DNA of 64,000 nucleotides, from positions 92,656,136-92,720,135 of the forward strand of contig OY978525.1 of assembly GCA_963854835.1 (NCBI GenBank). The letters run 5' to 3'. Below the pieces are notes generated by a model that had not been told where the DNA came from, searched no databases, and saw only the letters and a list, made by a program, of their open reading frames with translations. The position numbers and the translations under genes are program-made. Shown here piece by piece: positions 46,057-59,010 of the stretch. How positions within the stretch are numbered: position 1 is the first letter of the stretch; each line of letters starts with the position of its first letter. This DNA comes from Megamerina dolium (Eukaryota; Arthropoda; Insecta; Diptera; Megamerinidae).

Positions 46057-47989
46057 TTTTGTTAATCAATATATCAATATATCATCAATACAGTTTTTAT
46101 CTAAAATAGATGTATACAACTATGAGACCGATTATAGTGTGTTTATTTTCGAGACAATTTTCATTTCAATATTGTTTGTTCATACCTACTTGTATTGTTT
46201 AGATTATAGGTTTTGCTGTTGTACATATTTGCTACTGTTGCTTTTTGTTTGTTTTTGCATTAAACTAGTTTAAGTCTTGTCGTCTACTCGCAGTTAGCAT
46301 AAATAAATTATTTAATTAAAAACTTATAAATATTTATGCTAATTAGTTATACCAATGTGCTATGTATATATACGTATAGTATGTATAAAATTATATTAAT
46401 GATAATATGTGTGTACGCAAAAGGTACGCAGATGACAATCATTAAATAGATTAATTTGTAAATTGGCATTTTCAATATTATTCTCGCATTGGTTTTAGAT
46501 TGAAATTGATTATGATTTCAATAAAAAATTAGCATTTACAGTTAAATTAATTATTTGTTTATCTTCATTTAATTTAGTCTTAAAATCAAGATAAAATATG
46601 AAATCATTCAAATATATGGCAGGCAATATGTATGTGGCAAGTTGATGGTAAAACAAATAAAATACACTAAACAAGTATAAGCACTCGTATGGAAATATTG
46701 TAAAACTTATTGCTTATGCCCTGCAGACTGGACAAAAATCCATAGTAAATTTTACAATATTCCTAAATTATTCACAAAATTCACAACCAAAGGTTTGTGA
46801 TAATCTAAATCATCCCACAATTACAATTTTTTGTTTTCTTAATATAAATTATAAAAATAAACTAAAAACTAAAAAATAGTCAAACAAAGTAATATTTACT
46901 TCGATTGCAACAAATAAACCAAATTGTAATATCGACTGTATTAAAATCAATTAAGACAAAATGTAAAAATCTCCATAAAACCAATTCAAATGCATACATA
47001 TTTATCGAAAAGGTATAAATAACATTTGCAAAAATTTCGACAACAATATCACAATTTATACCCTCAATTTGACCCACTTTCAAATAAAAAAGTAAATAAT
47101 AGGTAATAAATAAATAAAATTTAATCAAATGCAAACTAATACATCTATTATATTTCTCCTAAGCTCTAAAAGTAAAAACAAAAATCATACAAAGCACTCC
47201 CTTTACTACCTAATATTGACCTTATATTGATATATGAATTATTGTATTGGTACATATAACGAAATAATTTATATTTTATTCTTTGAAACTTATATTTATT
47301 GAATATTTATTTATAATTTTAATTTTTTTATAATATTAATAATGATCAATAAATTCATCCAAATAAATTATATACCTACCTATAATATTAAAAAAAAACA
47401 ATGCATACCAATTCAGTTTTATCATGACACCAGGCTAGCACTGACTACTTTGGCAGATTATAGTGCCTACACGAACTTGTTTCGCTTTAATCATATAAAT
47501 ATCTTTACCATAATTGATGTCAACTAAGACAGTGTCAGTCCGTCATACTTCGCTTCGTACCTTTCTGTTGCACAATCTTTGATAAACGACTTTGTCTTGT
47601 ATAATTTAAGCAAGAATTTTTGAACAAGAATTCTATGCTTCGATTTAGGCAGTATTGCAAGCAATCAGATTCGAAGTTTTGCCATTTAAAATAACCAAAT
47701 TTTTGTCTTTATGCAAAAAAAGTCAATTAGATGCTAAACCAATAGAAATTAATTTGCAAAAAAAAATTGTTGTCCTCTTTGGGTTCCGATGAACATTTGG
47801 AAAGAACTCACTTATATTGGCCGGAAATATCAGAACTCTAGCCATATAAATTTTGATTAACTTTTTCTTACAATTTTTTAGAATCAAAAATCAATCATCA
47901 TTTGATTGTGAATTGTGGCTACTTTTCAAAAAATTCCAGAAGTCCAACGCAAGTATGCGCAAGTATATTTTAAAGAATGTTTTCGTGAT
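46057..47989. other. AT-rich unique DNA, no recognised gene
   Basis: Nothing recognised except a possible SINE scrap at 47790-47840 (GGAAAGAACTCACTTATATT then GGCCGG), too short to claim. Confidence 0.45.
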
Positions 47990-48620
47990 TGGTAGACTAG
48001 AACTTATTCAAAGTGTTATCCTTAGGAACCCACAACATTTTACCATCCCAATAGAACCGCTAATCTTTTGAGACCAAGAACATATCGACCCAATTTTTGA
48101 TACCTTTAACTGAAGTGAAGCGATTGCCGAACAAGGCATTCTGCATATTTTCCTAGTGGGTTTTAATGGGTTGTGCAACATGTGGTCGATCATTTTCATG
48201 CTGGAAAATCAATCACTAGCGTCTAGTCGACCATTCAGGCCTGTTTTGGTTCAATTCTCGCTTCATTTTGATTTGTTGTTATTGGTTGTGTTACCCATTA
48301 ATACGGTTTATCCGGTTTTAGTAGCTTATAATACAACATACCCTTCTGATTTCACGAAATACACAGCATCACCTTCGAACTATGGACATTCGGATTCGAA
48401 GTCAATTTGACTGTTTGGTCAGGTCTCACAAAAGACTTATTGCACTTAAGGTTATCACAATAGATCCACTTTTCGTCGCCAGTAATAATACGATACTAAA
48501 AAAAGCTTCCCTTTGTACTGTTGAAGAAGCATTTCAGACATTCAAAATCGCCTTTTGATGTCTCGTGGTGTCAATTCATATGAAACCCAATTTCCCATTT
48601 TCTAGATCGTACCCATGTTT
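47990..48620 (-). pseudogene. Mariner relic, mauritiana-like
   Basis: Minus-strand pieces, high to low: KMGNWVSYELTPRDIKRRF, MSEMLLQQYKGK, then in other frames ITGDEKW (first catalytic Asp, near 48460) and VMLCIS (near 48350). A poorly readable middle follows, then HDRPHVAQPI-like sequence near 48190. The C-terminus has ALFGNRFTSVKGIKNWVDMF, LVSKD-stop-RFYWDGKMLWVPKD near 48000-48130. The order follows Mos1-type transposases (GNWVPHEL..R..E.R, C-terminal VK.WVD.....KD..F...GI..LP.RW). Many frame breaks. The 40.5-kb relic ends in a similar KDELFCWDGI block, so both may be the same family. Confidence 0.7.
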
Positions 48621-50864
48621 TTTAAAGCCTCCAATTCAGCGTCTTCCCATCGTGCTCGTATCGAAATCACCACCACGGAGCTAAAAAAAATATGTTGTTT
48701 ACACTTCAGCGAATTCAATAGCCTAATAATGACGCTTCAACATAAAAATAGTTACCAGATTATCCAATGCAAATCCTTTAATACTTGCGCACCCAATAGA
48801 ATTTTTAGCTTAGCAAATTTAACTGTGAAAAGATTTACTTATATTTATTAGCTAATTTAGAATATGCAAAACTCTTATGACATCATTTATTTCTTAGCTA
48901 AGCTCATTATACGAGTATTAAATTCTTTGTTTCTTTATCCAGTTTTTTGAGCTCTAAATTACTTAGAGCTCTTTCAAAAAAATATACAGATCTGCTTTAC
49001 GTAAGCTTTATTGATTTTCTTCATTCAACGGCATGAGTTAATTACCTAACCAGCTTCCCAAAACGTTCAATTACGGCATAGATCCGTTATACTTGCGTGG
49101 CTCACATGTAATTATAATTATAAGTGTTTCTCATATAGCTTTTCATATATATGAAATCTATGATAACTCATAACAAGAAATCTTGAGTGGCCCATTCAAG
49201 CTTGATGATCCAATGTCCATGAAGAAGCGGTTCTTCGCCAATGAAATCTTCAGACCAATTTTCGCTTTTATATTGAGATTTATATCAGCTGAAGAAAGCA
49301 ATGTAAACTGCTCAACTGTTCATTTCTGAAATATGGAAAGTCTTTACCCTAAAATACAATTACTATGAGGGTTTACAGCAATAAAGATGGATATTTTTTT
49401 CTGATTTGGTTAATATGTTTTTGGAAGATAATATGGAAAAAAATACCAATCATTTTCGAGATACTACGCAAACAGATGAGGTTGTCAAAGTTCAAGAGTT
49501 TTTATATCCTTCCATTAGTAGTCACTTTATAATACACAATTCGAGCCACTTCATTCTTTCAATATAAGTGAATTTTTCACTCTACGTTAATTTAGCTGAA
49601 AAATGTGTTTCCTTTCATAGGTTTCTTTGGGCAAGCATTTTGTTTTTAGAAACCCAACTCGATATGCTGATATGAGAGCACTTATCAACATATTCACATA
49701 TTCACATTTTTGTATTACACCAAATATTTTTGTAAAATATATGGCTCTATTAAGAATAATAAAGATTATCTTTTAGTTAAAATTTGTTTATACCAGTCGC
49801 TGTGCATAATTTTGAAGTAAATGAAAATCACACATTTTTTCGTTTCTCCCGAGTTGATTTAATTAATTATTGCTAAACTTGATACATATATTGTGCGACT
49901 GTGGGCAAGAAAATAAACGTATGTTTTGTTCGTTGTCTATAGTATTGACAGGTGTAAATTATTATGTTATTGTTGCTTTTATTGAACGCTTAGCAATTCA
50001 AAAGTTGCACATGAAGGAGTTTGTATTACATTATGAATTGTTATTAATTTAAATTAATAACACGCTTATTCTATATTATAATTACATATCAAAACATGGA
50101 GATACGTACATATGTATATATGTATGCATATAGAAACCAGTTTAGCATTAAGTGCATTTGAAATGAGAAGACAACTTAAGAGGCTTAATATGGAACGTGT
50201 CTGTTTCATTTATAGTACATAGCATTTTGCATCAAAACTCTTTTGCAATTGCAATATTGCAATAATTAATTAAATAATAATTATTTATAAAATAATCAAA
50301 TAATCAAATAATATCAAATAATTTAGCTTAATAATACTGTGGACACTAATCATAAAGCAATGCAGATAATGTCTAGTTTTTTGGGAGTATAATTATTTTC
50401 ATTGGGCAACTTTGATGTTATCGTCAACAAGTAGCGCTGGTGATGCTTTATAATCCAATCACTCTCATTTGCAATGTCTCGGATAGGATGTTGATTCAAA
50501 CAGTCATTACACTGTGTGTCACTCAAGAGATCATTAGTCCGCATAATTTATTATATCCTTTCCACTCAAGTTTCGGGTTTTAACTTTCGCGCCTGATTAC
50601 TTGTATTTTAATAATCAACAGATTGTATTTTTTCTATTTTTTCCTATTTTTCATGTATTATTCTAAGCAGTTCGATACGCTTCGTTCAACGTTTCTGCTA
50701 TGTTCAGTTGCATAATTTTCCTTCATAATTATCAATGGATAAATAATTTTATTCTTAACCATAATAGGGAATTTTTTTTGTTGAGCAAGCGTAGTTTTTT
50801 TTTTCGGTGAAAAGGTAACAAAATGGTTAACCCATTGACCCATAACTGTCGTCTCAGTTACAGA
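48621..50864. other. AT-rich DNA with no recognised gene; possible SINE debris at 48870-48990
   Basis: 48870-48990 has TTATGACATCATTTATTTCT and TTAGAGCTCTTTCAAA, reminiscent of the SINE's TTGTGACATCACTTTTTCTG and CAGAGCTCTTT blocks but rearranged. 49180-49280 contains a less A/T-rich block whose minus strand reads ENWSEDFIGEEPLLHGHW, unassigned. Confidence 0.35.
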
Positions 50865-52145
50865 GTGTGCCGCAGCGGATATTAAAAAACTTCCTCCTTC
50901 TTCTAGGACCTTTCAACCTAGCCCGGAAATACGACAGCATTACTTCTGGGTAAGGACCTAGTTAGCCTTTACTCATTTTGACCTGCGTATAGATCCTGAT
51001 TCTTTTTCCTGAGAACGTGTTCCACAAATTTTGCGGTCGAGTTCCAGTTTTGCTCATTAATGACAATTTTCTCAATTATTGTCTCCACAGTTATAGGACC
51101 TATTTGTATTCTTAATACTTCGCGCTCACTTTGCCATCTTTGACCATTCAATATTGTGTGCTCTGTATCATCTGCATCAGGGTCACCGTAAATGTATCCT
51201 GAGTCATCCAATTTACCCAGAATGTTGAGGTACTTCCAGGGGTATTTACGTCCAGAGAGAAACTGTGGGAGATAATAGTTTACCTTGCCGAATTTTCTAT
51301 CTATCCACGTGCTAATATTTGGGATCAGCCTGGCTGGCCATCTGCCATCTATCCTGCCACAGTTGATGTAACCTCCATTTTATTTCGGACACATTTTCGA
51401 TGATAGCCTTTCTTTATTACCGTTTCCACTTGATTTGTGGTTTTTTTTGCTGCAATCCACAGGCATCGTTCCGCTAATCCGCTGGGTCAATACTAGCACT
51501 TTTCGTCTATTTTCTGTTTTCAGGTCGTCTGCCCATATTTCACTACTATAAAGTAGAACAGAGTTTAGCCCTAACAAGATAATCTTTCCATTGCTCTGTA
51601 TTGGACCACCAATGTTTGCTATCAGTCTACTCGATGCCGATGAAGCCTGCACTGCTTTAGTTGCTGCATGTCAGATTTATGCCAAGTATGTGAATTTGGA
51701 GTCGAGTCTTAATCCAAAACACTTCATAACCTTCTTCGTATATATTGTTTCCTCACAAATCCGCATCTCCACTTCTAACGGTATATTTTTGGTTTCATTA
51801 GCAGCAGTATCTCTGTCTTTTTCGTAGCGAACTTTAGGCTGCGGTCTTCTAGCCAGACTTTCATCCTCAACATGATCTGGTTCAGATTTCTTTTTCTCGT
51901 CAAAGGTGCTTTGGGCGACGATTACAACATCTATATCATCAACAAAAGCCATCTTATGACTTTTGTCTGGCCTCTCAATTCGTAAGATATCAATGTAGTT
52001 ATTGTTCCGGGGTCTTGCTCTAAGATTAAGAAGTTATCTGTTTTGTTCTGGACACGTCGCTGGTCTCGTAAATGAGTTCGCGATTCTCAAGTAGCTGCGC
52101 AGTATTTTCATTAGATATGCAGGGACCTGAAACTGGCACTCAAGG
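50865..52145 (-). pseudogene. R1-clade non-LTR retrotransposon relic, RT to 3' UTR
   Basis: Minus strand, high to low: PAYLMKILRSYLENRELIYE then TSD (52110-52050), FVDDIDVVIVA (RT catalytic motif, FADD in relatives), the KYLGL-type block KCFGLRLDSKFTYLA, SSRLIANIGGPIQSNGKIIL then LYSSEIWADDL, and DPDADDTEHTILNGQRWQSE with the zinc-region context. The catalytic YxDD-type motif reads FVDD, so both Asp survive. A CCHC-type end is partly preserved (His in TEHT). The 3' UTR follows to about 50865. The 5' end is truncated near 52145. Several frameshifts, and the 'VPQGSVLGP' RT block is degraded. This is a different, older copy than the R1-type insertion at 7.97 kb. Confidence 0.8.
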
Positions 52146-52167
52146 ATTTAAATAATATCGTAGTTAT

Positions 52168-52202
52168 ATGTAGTAGTAGTCGTCGTAGTAGTAGTAAGTA
52201 GT
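52168..52202. repeat. (TAG/TCG)n imperfect microsatellite
   Basis: GTAGTAGTAGTCGTCGTAGT and more, lying just beyond the truncated 5' end of the R1-type relic. Compare the (TAG)n tail at 46033-46056. Confidence 0.75.
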
Positions 52203-54521
52203 TCGAAGTTTCCTCAGTGGTTTGTATAAACAAAATTGTCATATCAGCCACTAAGAGCAAAAACTCTATTCATATTTATGTAAAAAATTAAAATCAAAAA
52301 TATTTTAGAAAAAACATTTTCTTAAAACTATAAACTCTATTTGAGACTTCTAAAAAATTTATAAAAGCTCAGAATCTGAAATGTGATGTCAGAAGAGTGA
52401 TAGCATTAGGAATAGCCAAATATATGTAATTAGGCCTCTTTCAATAATGTCAAAATTTGAAATGGACAACAATACCAGAAGTGAATCCCGGCCAGATTTC
52501 TTTCTAGTGGAAATTATTCCTTTTTTATAACGCAAATTCAAAGAAGATCGTTTATTAAAAATTAATATATTTCATAATAATGACAATAATCTATGTTGGT
52601 AGTGATTCTAATTGCATAAATCAACAAATTATAACCTTTTAATGAATTTAACATTTTTATTCTTTTTTGCTTCAAGAAAAAATACATTCTGCTCAATGGT
52701 GCTGCAAATAATGTTTAGTAAATGAAACCTGTTCAGCAAGTAAAACCAAAAAAGAAAACATATTAAAAGCAATTTTTTGAAAATTAAAATTTGAATTTCG
52801 GAAACATATTCACTTAACATATCATTAAATAAATTACTTTTAATTTAAATTTATAAAGAAAAAAACTAAAAATAACATGCAAAAATGAAACAACTCGAAT
52901 CTTGTTAGTATAAAAATGCAAAAGTATAGTTCAATACTTGTACTCGTTGTTACTTGTTACTCCCAAATTTGTACCAATTGCAAAAATATAAAAAAAAATA
53001 TATGTATTTAATGGCAAAAAACAAAAATCGATTAAGCAAGTATAAAAATAAAATAAAATATAGAAAACATATGCAGAAAACAAGTAAAACAAGCCGAACA
53101 CGTTCGACCGTTGTTTGTTCAGCCAACGGCAGTTTAAGCTTCCACATAGCATTCCCGTCTGCTCCATCCAAACACTACTTATACATACAAACTGCGTAAG
53201 CATTAAATAATAATCTATATAATGGCGTAAGCACATGGACGTAGTTGTATGTATATGTACTTGTATATAACTCATATACAGGTCTAGAGCTATGACTAAA
53301 AGCTTTTTTTTTTGCTGTTTAGAGACAAGCACCGTTTTTTGCAATTTAATTTAAACGCCGAAGAAACAGTAGTAAAAGAAGAAAAATAAAGTCGAAGAGG
53401 AATAAGTGAATAGAAGCGCACATGAAAGTGAGAGTTAGTTATGAAATGCACATACATGTGTGTGTGAGCATTAATAACTGTTCATATTTAAGAGCGTAAA
53501 GTAATTCTCACATCTGATCATTCGAAGAGAGTTTAAATTAAAATTACTGCTTTAAAAAGCTTTTATTGAAATTGTCTAGATTAGAATAGTACATAGACTC
53601 GAAACGATCAGATTGGGAGATGGATTCATACGTATGATAATTGTGATTATGATATATCTGACAAAAAGAGACAAATAAATATGCAATAAATTAAGAGCAG
53701 TGCATATACTCTTTTTCTTATTTTATAAAACCTGCTAAATATATATTGTAGTTATAAATAAAAAGTAATTGCTTGATTTTAATCAAGTTATAAACAAAAC
53801 TATTCATTATTTATTTATTTATTTGCGTTTATTATAAATACATATTTATCGAAATATTAGAATTAAACAATGTCATAGACGCTGCATTAAAAATTATTAA
53901 ATGCATAACATCATAAAACCTGGAGAACTACTTAGAGTATGGCACGTGAAAAGCATTTAAGTAATAATAATTCAAAATTCGAGTTATTAAGTATATTGAG
54001 ATGTCAATTAGATGCAATAAAATTGCTTTAAAGAAATATACTAATGAACGTATGAACGACTACGGGTCCTATCATAATTCGAAGTGATGCGTGTACCGCG
54101 CTCAACTAAATTGGAGCTATGTACATTTGATTCAATTCGTTCTCTCATTTGCATTAGTACAAAAATGGATTAGATATATGTTGAATCCAGCACCGCCCTC
54201 TGTGTACAAGTTTCCATACTAATAAACGAAGAATCCCGATACAACTTCTATTACGATGGAACAAGAAGAGACAGCAAATCTCTAAATAAAATACAGCTCA
54301 AGTACAATTGAATTTGGGATAATGTTTCTTAGCCTTGAAGTAATATTACAGGCTTCCTAACCCATGTTCATCCTTCAACTGCTTGTTTGCTTTATATTTT
54401 TGCAGCGAATAACTTCTCATTGGAAATTGTGTTCTCTTATAATTGATTTAAAAATAGTATTGCATTTAAATTAAATACAAATTTAGAAATATTAGAGCTT
54501 TGAGATTATATACTGGGTGTG
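52203..54521. other. AT-rich unique DNA, no recognised gene
   Basis: Mostly A/T-rich. 53090-53170 (AACACGTTCGACCGTTGTTT ... CATTCCCGTCTGCTCC) is G/C-richer but unassigned. Repeated TTTATTTATTTATT near 53808-53825. Confidence 0.45.
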
Positions 54522-54791
54522 TTGAAGCACTTATACGCTCCAAAGCGTATTTTGGTCGAGCTTCTCTACCAGCACTGTCATGCGTGTTGAATTTCCGACA
54601 GTATTAGAAGGTACCTACTTACATTAGCCGATTCCGAACGGCGGAACCCTTGACACATCATGCGTTTTCATGGCAAATTTTTACTGCCGGAAGAATTGTC
54701 AATTACTTGCCGACTGGTGGGTAACATTTAAAAGAAAAAATGTTTTCACGATCTGAAATCCAACGCACTAACGATTGAGCTAAGGCACCCA
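54522..54791 (-). mobile_element. tRNA-derived SINE, copy with internal deletions
   Basis: Reverse complement begins GGGTGCCTTAGCTCAATCGT (box A region TAGCTCAATCG), followed by TAGTGCGTTGG and CAGATCGTG. Box B and the next block are deleted. It then resumes with CACCAGTCGGCAAGTAATTG, GGGTTCCGCCGTTCGGAATC and AGGTACCTTCTAATACTGTC. A second deletion removes the CTCTGTGACAAAGCTCAG block. The 3' end CAATACGCTTTGGAGCG is diverged. Confidence 0.8.
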
Positions 54792-55039
54792 CGAGAAAAT
54801 ATCGTAAGTAAACATATTCTCGTCTAATTTCTGAAAAGCAACTCATTCATAAAATAACTTCCAGCGTTAGTTACGGATCTTTCCTCACATTTTGAAGAAA
54901 TTAATATTTTCATATAATAAAAATTAAATCAGAAAAATATTCTTGATTTGACAACCTAAAATCCGTGGAAGCACTTTTAATTTCAATATTTTCGACTTCG
55001 ACGATTCTTAGAAACACAAAAGGATAATATTCCAGGGTG

Positions 55040-56095
55040 CCATATATCAAATATGTATTGTGGCCGCTTAGGCAAAGGAGGCCTGTTGTGATACCAAGCG
55101 GATATTTATTCCAATCCCACTCTGAACCATTTTAGTTTATTTATACATTTCAGAAGGTTACCTATTTTCTCTAGAAGCTAGGGACTAGTTCTTAGGTAAT
55201 AATTATTCAGAAATAATTTTCGTATTCTGCATAGTGCAGGGCAATTACAAAGCAGATGTGTGACGATTTTGAACTCTTCCTCATTTCTGCAGCTTCTACA
55301 GAAGTCATGCGTAAGGTGGTCCAAATCCCGTAAACACTCCTAAAACGGTTGATGTGTCTTTCTCCCTAAGGTCAATAAGGTTTTGAGTGCGTTTCTTACT
55401 GAATTGGTGCCACAGCAATTTAGCCATGCTACAGATGGGGGATTCAGTCCCTCTTCTTTGGAAGTTTGAGTTTATATTTGGCAATTGGAAGTCCTAATAA
55501 TCAATTTTCCTCGCATGGGGCTGTTTTTGTGCCATGCCTTGCGATCTCATCCCCCTGAAGCTTTATTTTACAGCACAATGTTCGGGTACCCAACACAGCA
55601 ATATGTTGTAGTGCTCTGCCATCTCGTTAAGAGATCTGCGACAGTCAGTAGCGGCCTTCGACTTCAAGAGGAACGAGTCAATGGCTTTTTGGAAGCCTGG
55701 CAATCACTTAGAATTCAAATGATCCAAGCTAATTCAGTGTTAATTGCTTCGACTTCTGCCTGAAATACACTACAGTGATCAGGCAGGTTAAATTTATTTT
55801 CCGAATAAACACATCCGCACACTTTTCCATCCGGCTTGGAACCGTCTGTAAAAAAGTGAATGTAATATGCTTCTGTCAGAGAAGGAAGTGTGGAACTTTT
55901 TAAGAAATTAATATTCTGGTTTGACATTGTCAAGAGTGGTTTCGGGACGAAAGTAATTTTAAATGCTAGTATGCCAAGAGGCTCATGGTGCCCATTGGTG
56001 TAGGGCTTTTAGTCTTAAGGCCGAATTGGCCGTCATTTGTTTATCTAGTACATCAATTGGGGCGAAATGTAGGAACACTTCAAGTGCCAATGTAA
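55040..56095 (-). pseudogene. RNase H-bearing non-LTR retrotransposon, 3' part
   Basis: Minus strand: LEVFLHFAPIDVLDKQMTAN then SALRLKALHQWAP (RT-RNase H linker, 56090-55990), the open frame 55933-55715 with IHFFTDGSKPDGKVCGCVYS and LPDHCSVFQAEVEAINTELA (RNase H with first Asp and the catalytic Glu intact), and a decayed 'WVPGH.GI.GNE.AD' block near 55590. Then TKEEGLNPPSVAWLNCCGTN, and DFCRSCRNEEEFKIVTHLLC followed by NCPAL (intact CRSC..H..C end, 55300-55200). The 3' UTR GGTATCACAACAGGCC...GCCTAAG ends near 55040. It is better preserved than the 45-kb copy. RT proper is absent (5' truncation). Confidence 0.85.
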
Positions 56096-57665
56096 ATGTT
56101 GTTGTAGTTATTATTATGGGATGGTTCTAAATACATATACTCACCTCCTGTGTACGATACCTCTCAACCTATCAGCAATATGTTGCATATTTGTTCGTCA
56201 CAAAACTCTTTGGGAAAATCTTACATGGTTCAAATGAATAATAGCAGTAATAAAAGTTTGTAATTAATACATCAACAACACAAATTAAGATGTTCGTCAA
56301 TAGAAAACCTCAACAAAAATATATTCTTACAAACATTTTCTAATACTACAATATATTGGCAATAAAGAAAATGTACATTTGAGTGCCTTATGATAACAAT
56401 GATTCGCTACTGTGTCCAACTAAGAATCAGTGAGTTAAGAGATTTTCACCAAAACATTTAATTTTCACCAAAAAAAATATCAAAACAAAGAATGATTCCG
56501 CACCTCTGATCCAAATTATGAAGAGTTATAGCCAAATTTGCAGTTGGCAGTCACTAAAACATTTATTTTAAATGTGACTTCAGACGTTTTAATGCACTTA
56601 CATAGTAAAATACAAATATTCTTGCAAATAATCAATTCTTAGCAAATTTTAATTGTTTTTTTCATGCAATCAAATTTGATTTCTGATGGTTGGTATGCAA
56701 TGTGGTAATGTGAATTTTTATTGCAAAGTTGTGCAAATAAATAAAAATGGGTATAAACAAATAAAATAAACATAATAAATTCAATATGTAAGTAAACAAA
56801 ATATAAAAAAAGAAAACAACAACAACCAACACAAATTTAAAGGCAGCAGTTATAACAACAATTACATCAAAATTGCATTCGATTGATCATGCGCAACAAA
56901 TAAAAAGTAAAAAAGAGAGAAATGCTTAAAGAATGTACGGATACATACAAACGCAGTACACCACATACTTAATTACTTTTTTCATGCCAGGTATGAGATA
57001 GTGGTAGTGTGCATTAATTAAAAGCGTTACATGAAATAAAATTGAAAAGTGACCGTAAAAGAAACAGAAGTGTGAAACAATTTCAGGCCAAATAAATAAC
57101 AACATAGTAATAAAACTAATTTAAGTGTGAATGGCCACCACTATGTATTGCTTTTGCTTTTGTTCTAAGCGCAATGAGCCACTGCTGCTGCTGCTGTTGC
57201 TGCTGCTACTCAAGGACGTTCACATACCATTTATGATTGTTTTTTCAGCATTGTTTTATATTTTTTATTTACACGATATTTAATCTGATGCGGCAAGTTT
57301 CTTATTCTTTTTGTGTTGTTGTTGTTCTTCTTCTTTTTCGTCTTCTTCTTATTGTGTGGCATGCGGCAGTTCACTTGTTCTTGATTCTTATACAAAATAT
57401 TGTAGAGTTGATTGTGATGAATGTTATATCGATAAGCAGCTTTATTTGATTTATCTTCTTCTTCTTCTTCTATATGCATACTGTATGGTACAATGTATTG
57501 GTGTATTATTTCATTGCATTGCTTTGATAGGTTTGATATTTCTTTTTCACCTCAAAATTTACTTAAGAAATTATAATAACCCAATTGATTTTAATGCCAC
57601 AAAACAAAAACATATATACATATATGCAAACGTCTCACCTTGTGGAGATTAATTACTTGTATTTT
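56096..57665. other. AT-rich unique DNA with triplet repeats
   Basis: No coding homology recognised. 57300-57480 is rich in TTC/TTG triplets, which create poly-Ser, poly-Val and poly-Lys/Asn shadow ORFs on both strands. Confidence 0.5.
57182..57210. repeat. (CTG)n microsatellite
   Basis: Nine CTG/TTG triplets, only lightly interrupted. Confidence 0.9.
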
Positions 57666-57786
57666 TATACCCTGCATAATGCAATATGCATGGTCAGATG
57701 TTTGTGTCCACTTGAAGGAATCTCCGGAGATATAGACATGGATATATATTCGTGATCAGCGTCGTTTAAATTTTCGATTTAACGAT

Positions 57787-57818
57787 GTCCGTCCGTCCGT
57801 CCGTCCGTCTGTCTGTCA
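57787..57818 (+). repeat. (GTCC)n/(GTCT)n microsatellite
   Basis: Five GTCC units then three GTCT units, at a fixed place inside the dispersed element. Confidence 0.9.
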
Positions 57819-58089
57819 CCTGGCTGGTTCGCACGATAACTTGAGTAAATATTGAGCTATTTCGATGAAATTTGGCATAAGTAATCTATGATCCAAGGGT
57901 ACGGAGGGGATTGATATTGGGCATGATCGGTCAATAACCACGCCCACACCAAGCATTCAAAGCGACTAACCTCGAAATTTTCAAAATTTTTAACTTGCTA
58001 TAACTCACATAATATACCACTTGGGACAACAATATTTTGCACGTAGAGTTATATTATACTACTATATAACCTCGCCAAAAGTAGGTGAG

Positions 58090-59010
58090 CCACGCCTGCT
58101 TTCTAGCGTAGCTCCCATACAAAGTGTCTGTACTTCTTTTAAATTGAAACTGCTGTAACTTCTACAATCTTCTGTCTAGAATAACCATAATTGACACTTA
58201 GATTAACACGGTAGTCAGAAATAATATGGCAGAAAATCAATATGCCACGCCCACTCCTTTTTGGGTCTCCCATACAAAGTTGCGGAAATTAAAAAAAATG
58301 TTACCGGTTATAACTTGCAAACTAATCAGCGTAGAATAACGAGATTTAAGGTGTGGATTAGTATTGTACGAGAAACTAGGCTTACAGAAAATGGGCGCAC
58401 CACGCCCAGTGTTTATCGTAGCCCCCATACAAATTTTAAATTGAAACAGCTGTAACTTCGGCAATCTTCTGTCTAGAATAACCATAATTGACACTTAAAT
58501 TAATATCGTAGTCGGCAAAAATCTGGCAGAAAATCAGTGTGCCACGCCCACTCCTTCATGGGTCTCCCATACAAAGTCGAGTGAATTAAACTAAAATGTT
58601 AAGCTCCATAGCTTACAAACCATTTAGCCTAGGACAACGAGACTTAGGGTATGGATTAGTATTGTACGAGCAACTAGGCTCACAGAAAATGGGCGCACCA
58701 CGCCCAGTGTTTATCGTAGCCCCCATACAAATTTTAAATTGAAACAGCTGTAACTTCGGCAATCTTCTGTCTAGAATAACCATAATTGACACTTAAATTA
58801 TTATCGTAGTCGGAAATAATCTGGCGAAAAATCAGCGTACCACGCCCACTTCTTATTGGGGCTCCCATACAAAGTTGAGGAAATTAAACAAAAATGTTAA
58901 CCACCATAACTTAGAAACTATTCAACGTAGGACACCAAATTTAAGGTGTGGATTAACATTGAAAAATTAATAGGATTTACTAGAAAGTGGTAAGCCACGC
59001 CCACTTTTTA
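58090..59010 (+). repeat. Tandem array, ~297-bp unit made of two ~150-bp subunits
   Basis: The phrase CCACGC begins at 57938, 58090, 58245, 58400, 58542, 58698, 58840 and 58995. Spacings are 152, 155, 155, 142, 156, 142 and 155. From 58245 on they alternate about 155/142, so the true unit is about 297 bp with two diverged halves. One half carries CCACTCCTT..GGGTCTCCCATACAAAGT, the other CCAGTGTTTATCGTAGCCCC. The two central units are nearly identical over long stretches (for example CTTCTGTCTAGAATAACCAT and ATTGTACGAG), indicating recent homogenisation or duplication. Confidence 0.85.

Noticed and set aside
47790..47840. SINE scrap (GGAAAGAACTCACTTATATT...GGCCGG)
   Set aside because: Only about 30 bp resemble the family; could be chance.
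52931..53344. 137-codon hydrophobic minus-strand ORF with three alternative frames
   Set aside because: Phe/Tyr/Leu-rich translation of A/T-rich DNA; the same segment is open in three frames, typical of low complexity.
57231..57652. Poly-Val/Ser and poly-Lys/Asn ORFs
   Set aside because: Artefacts of TTG and TTC triplet runs.
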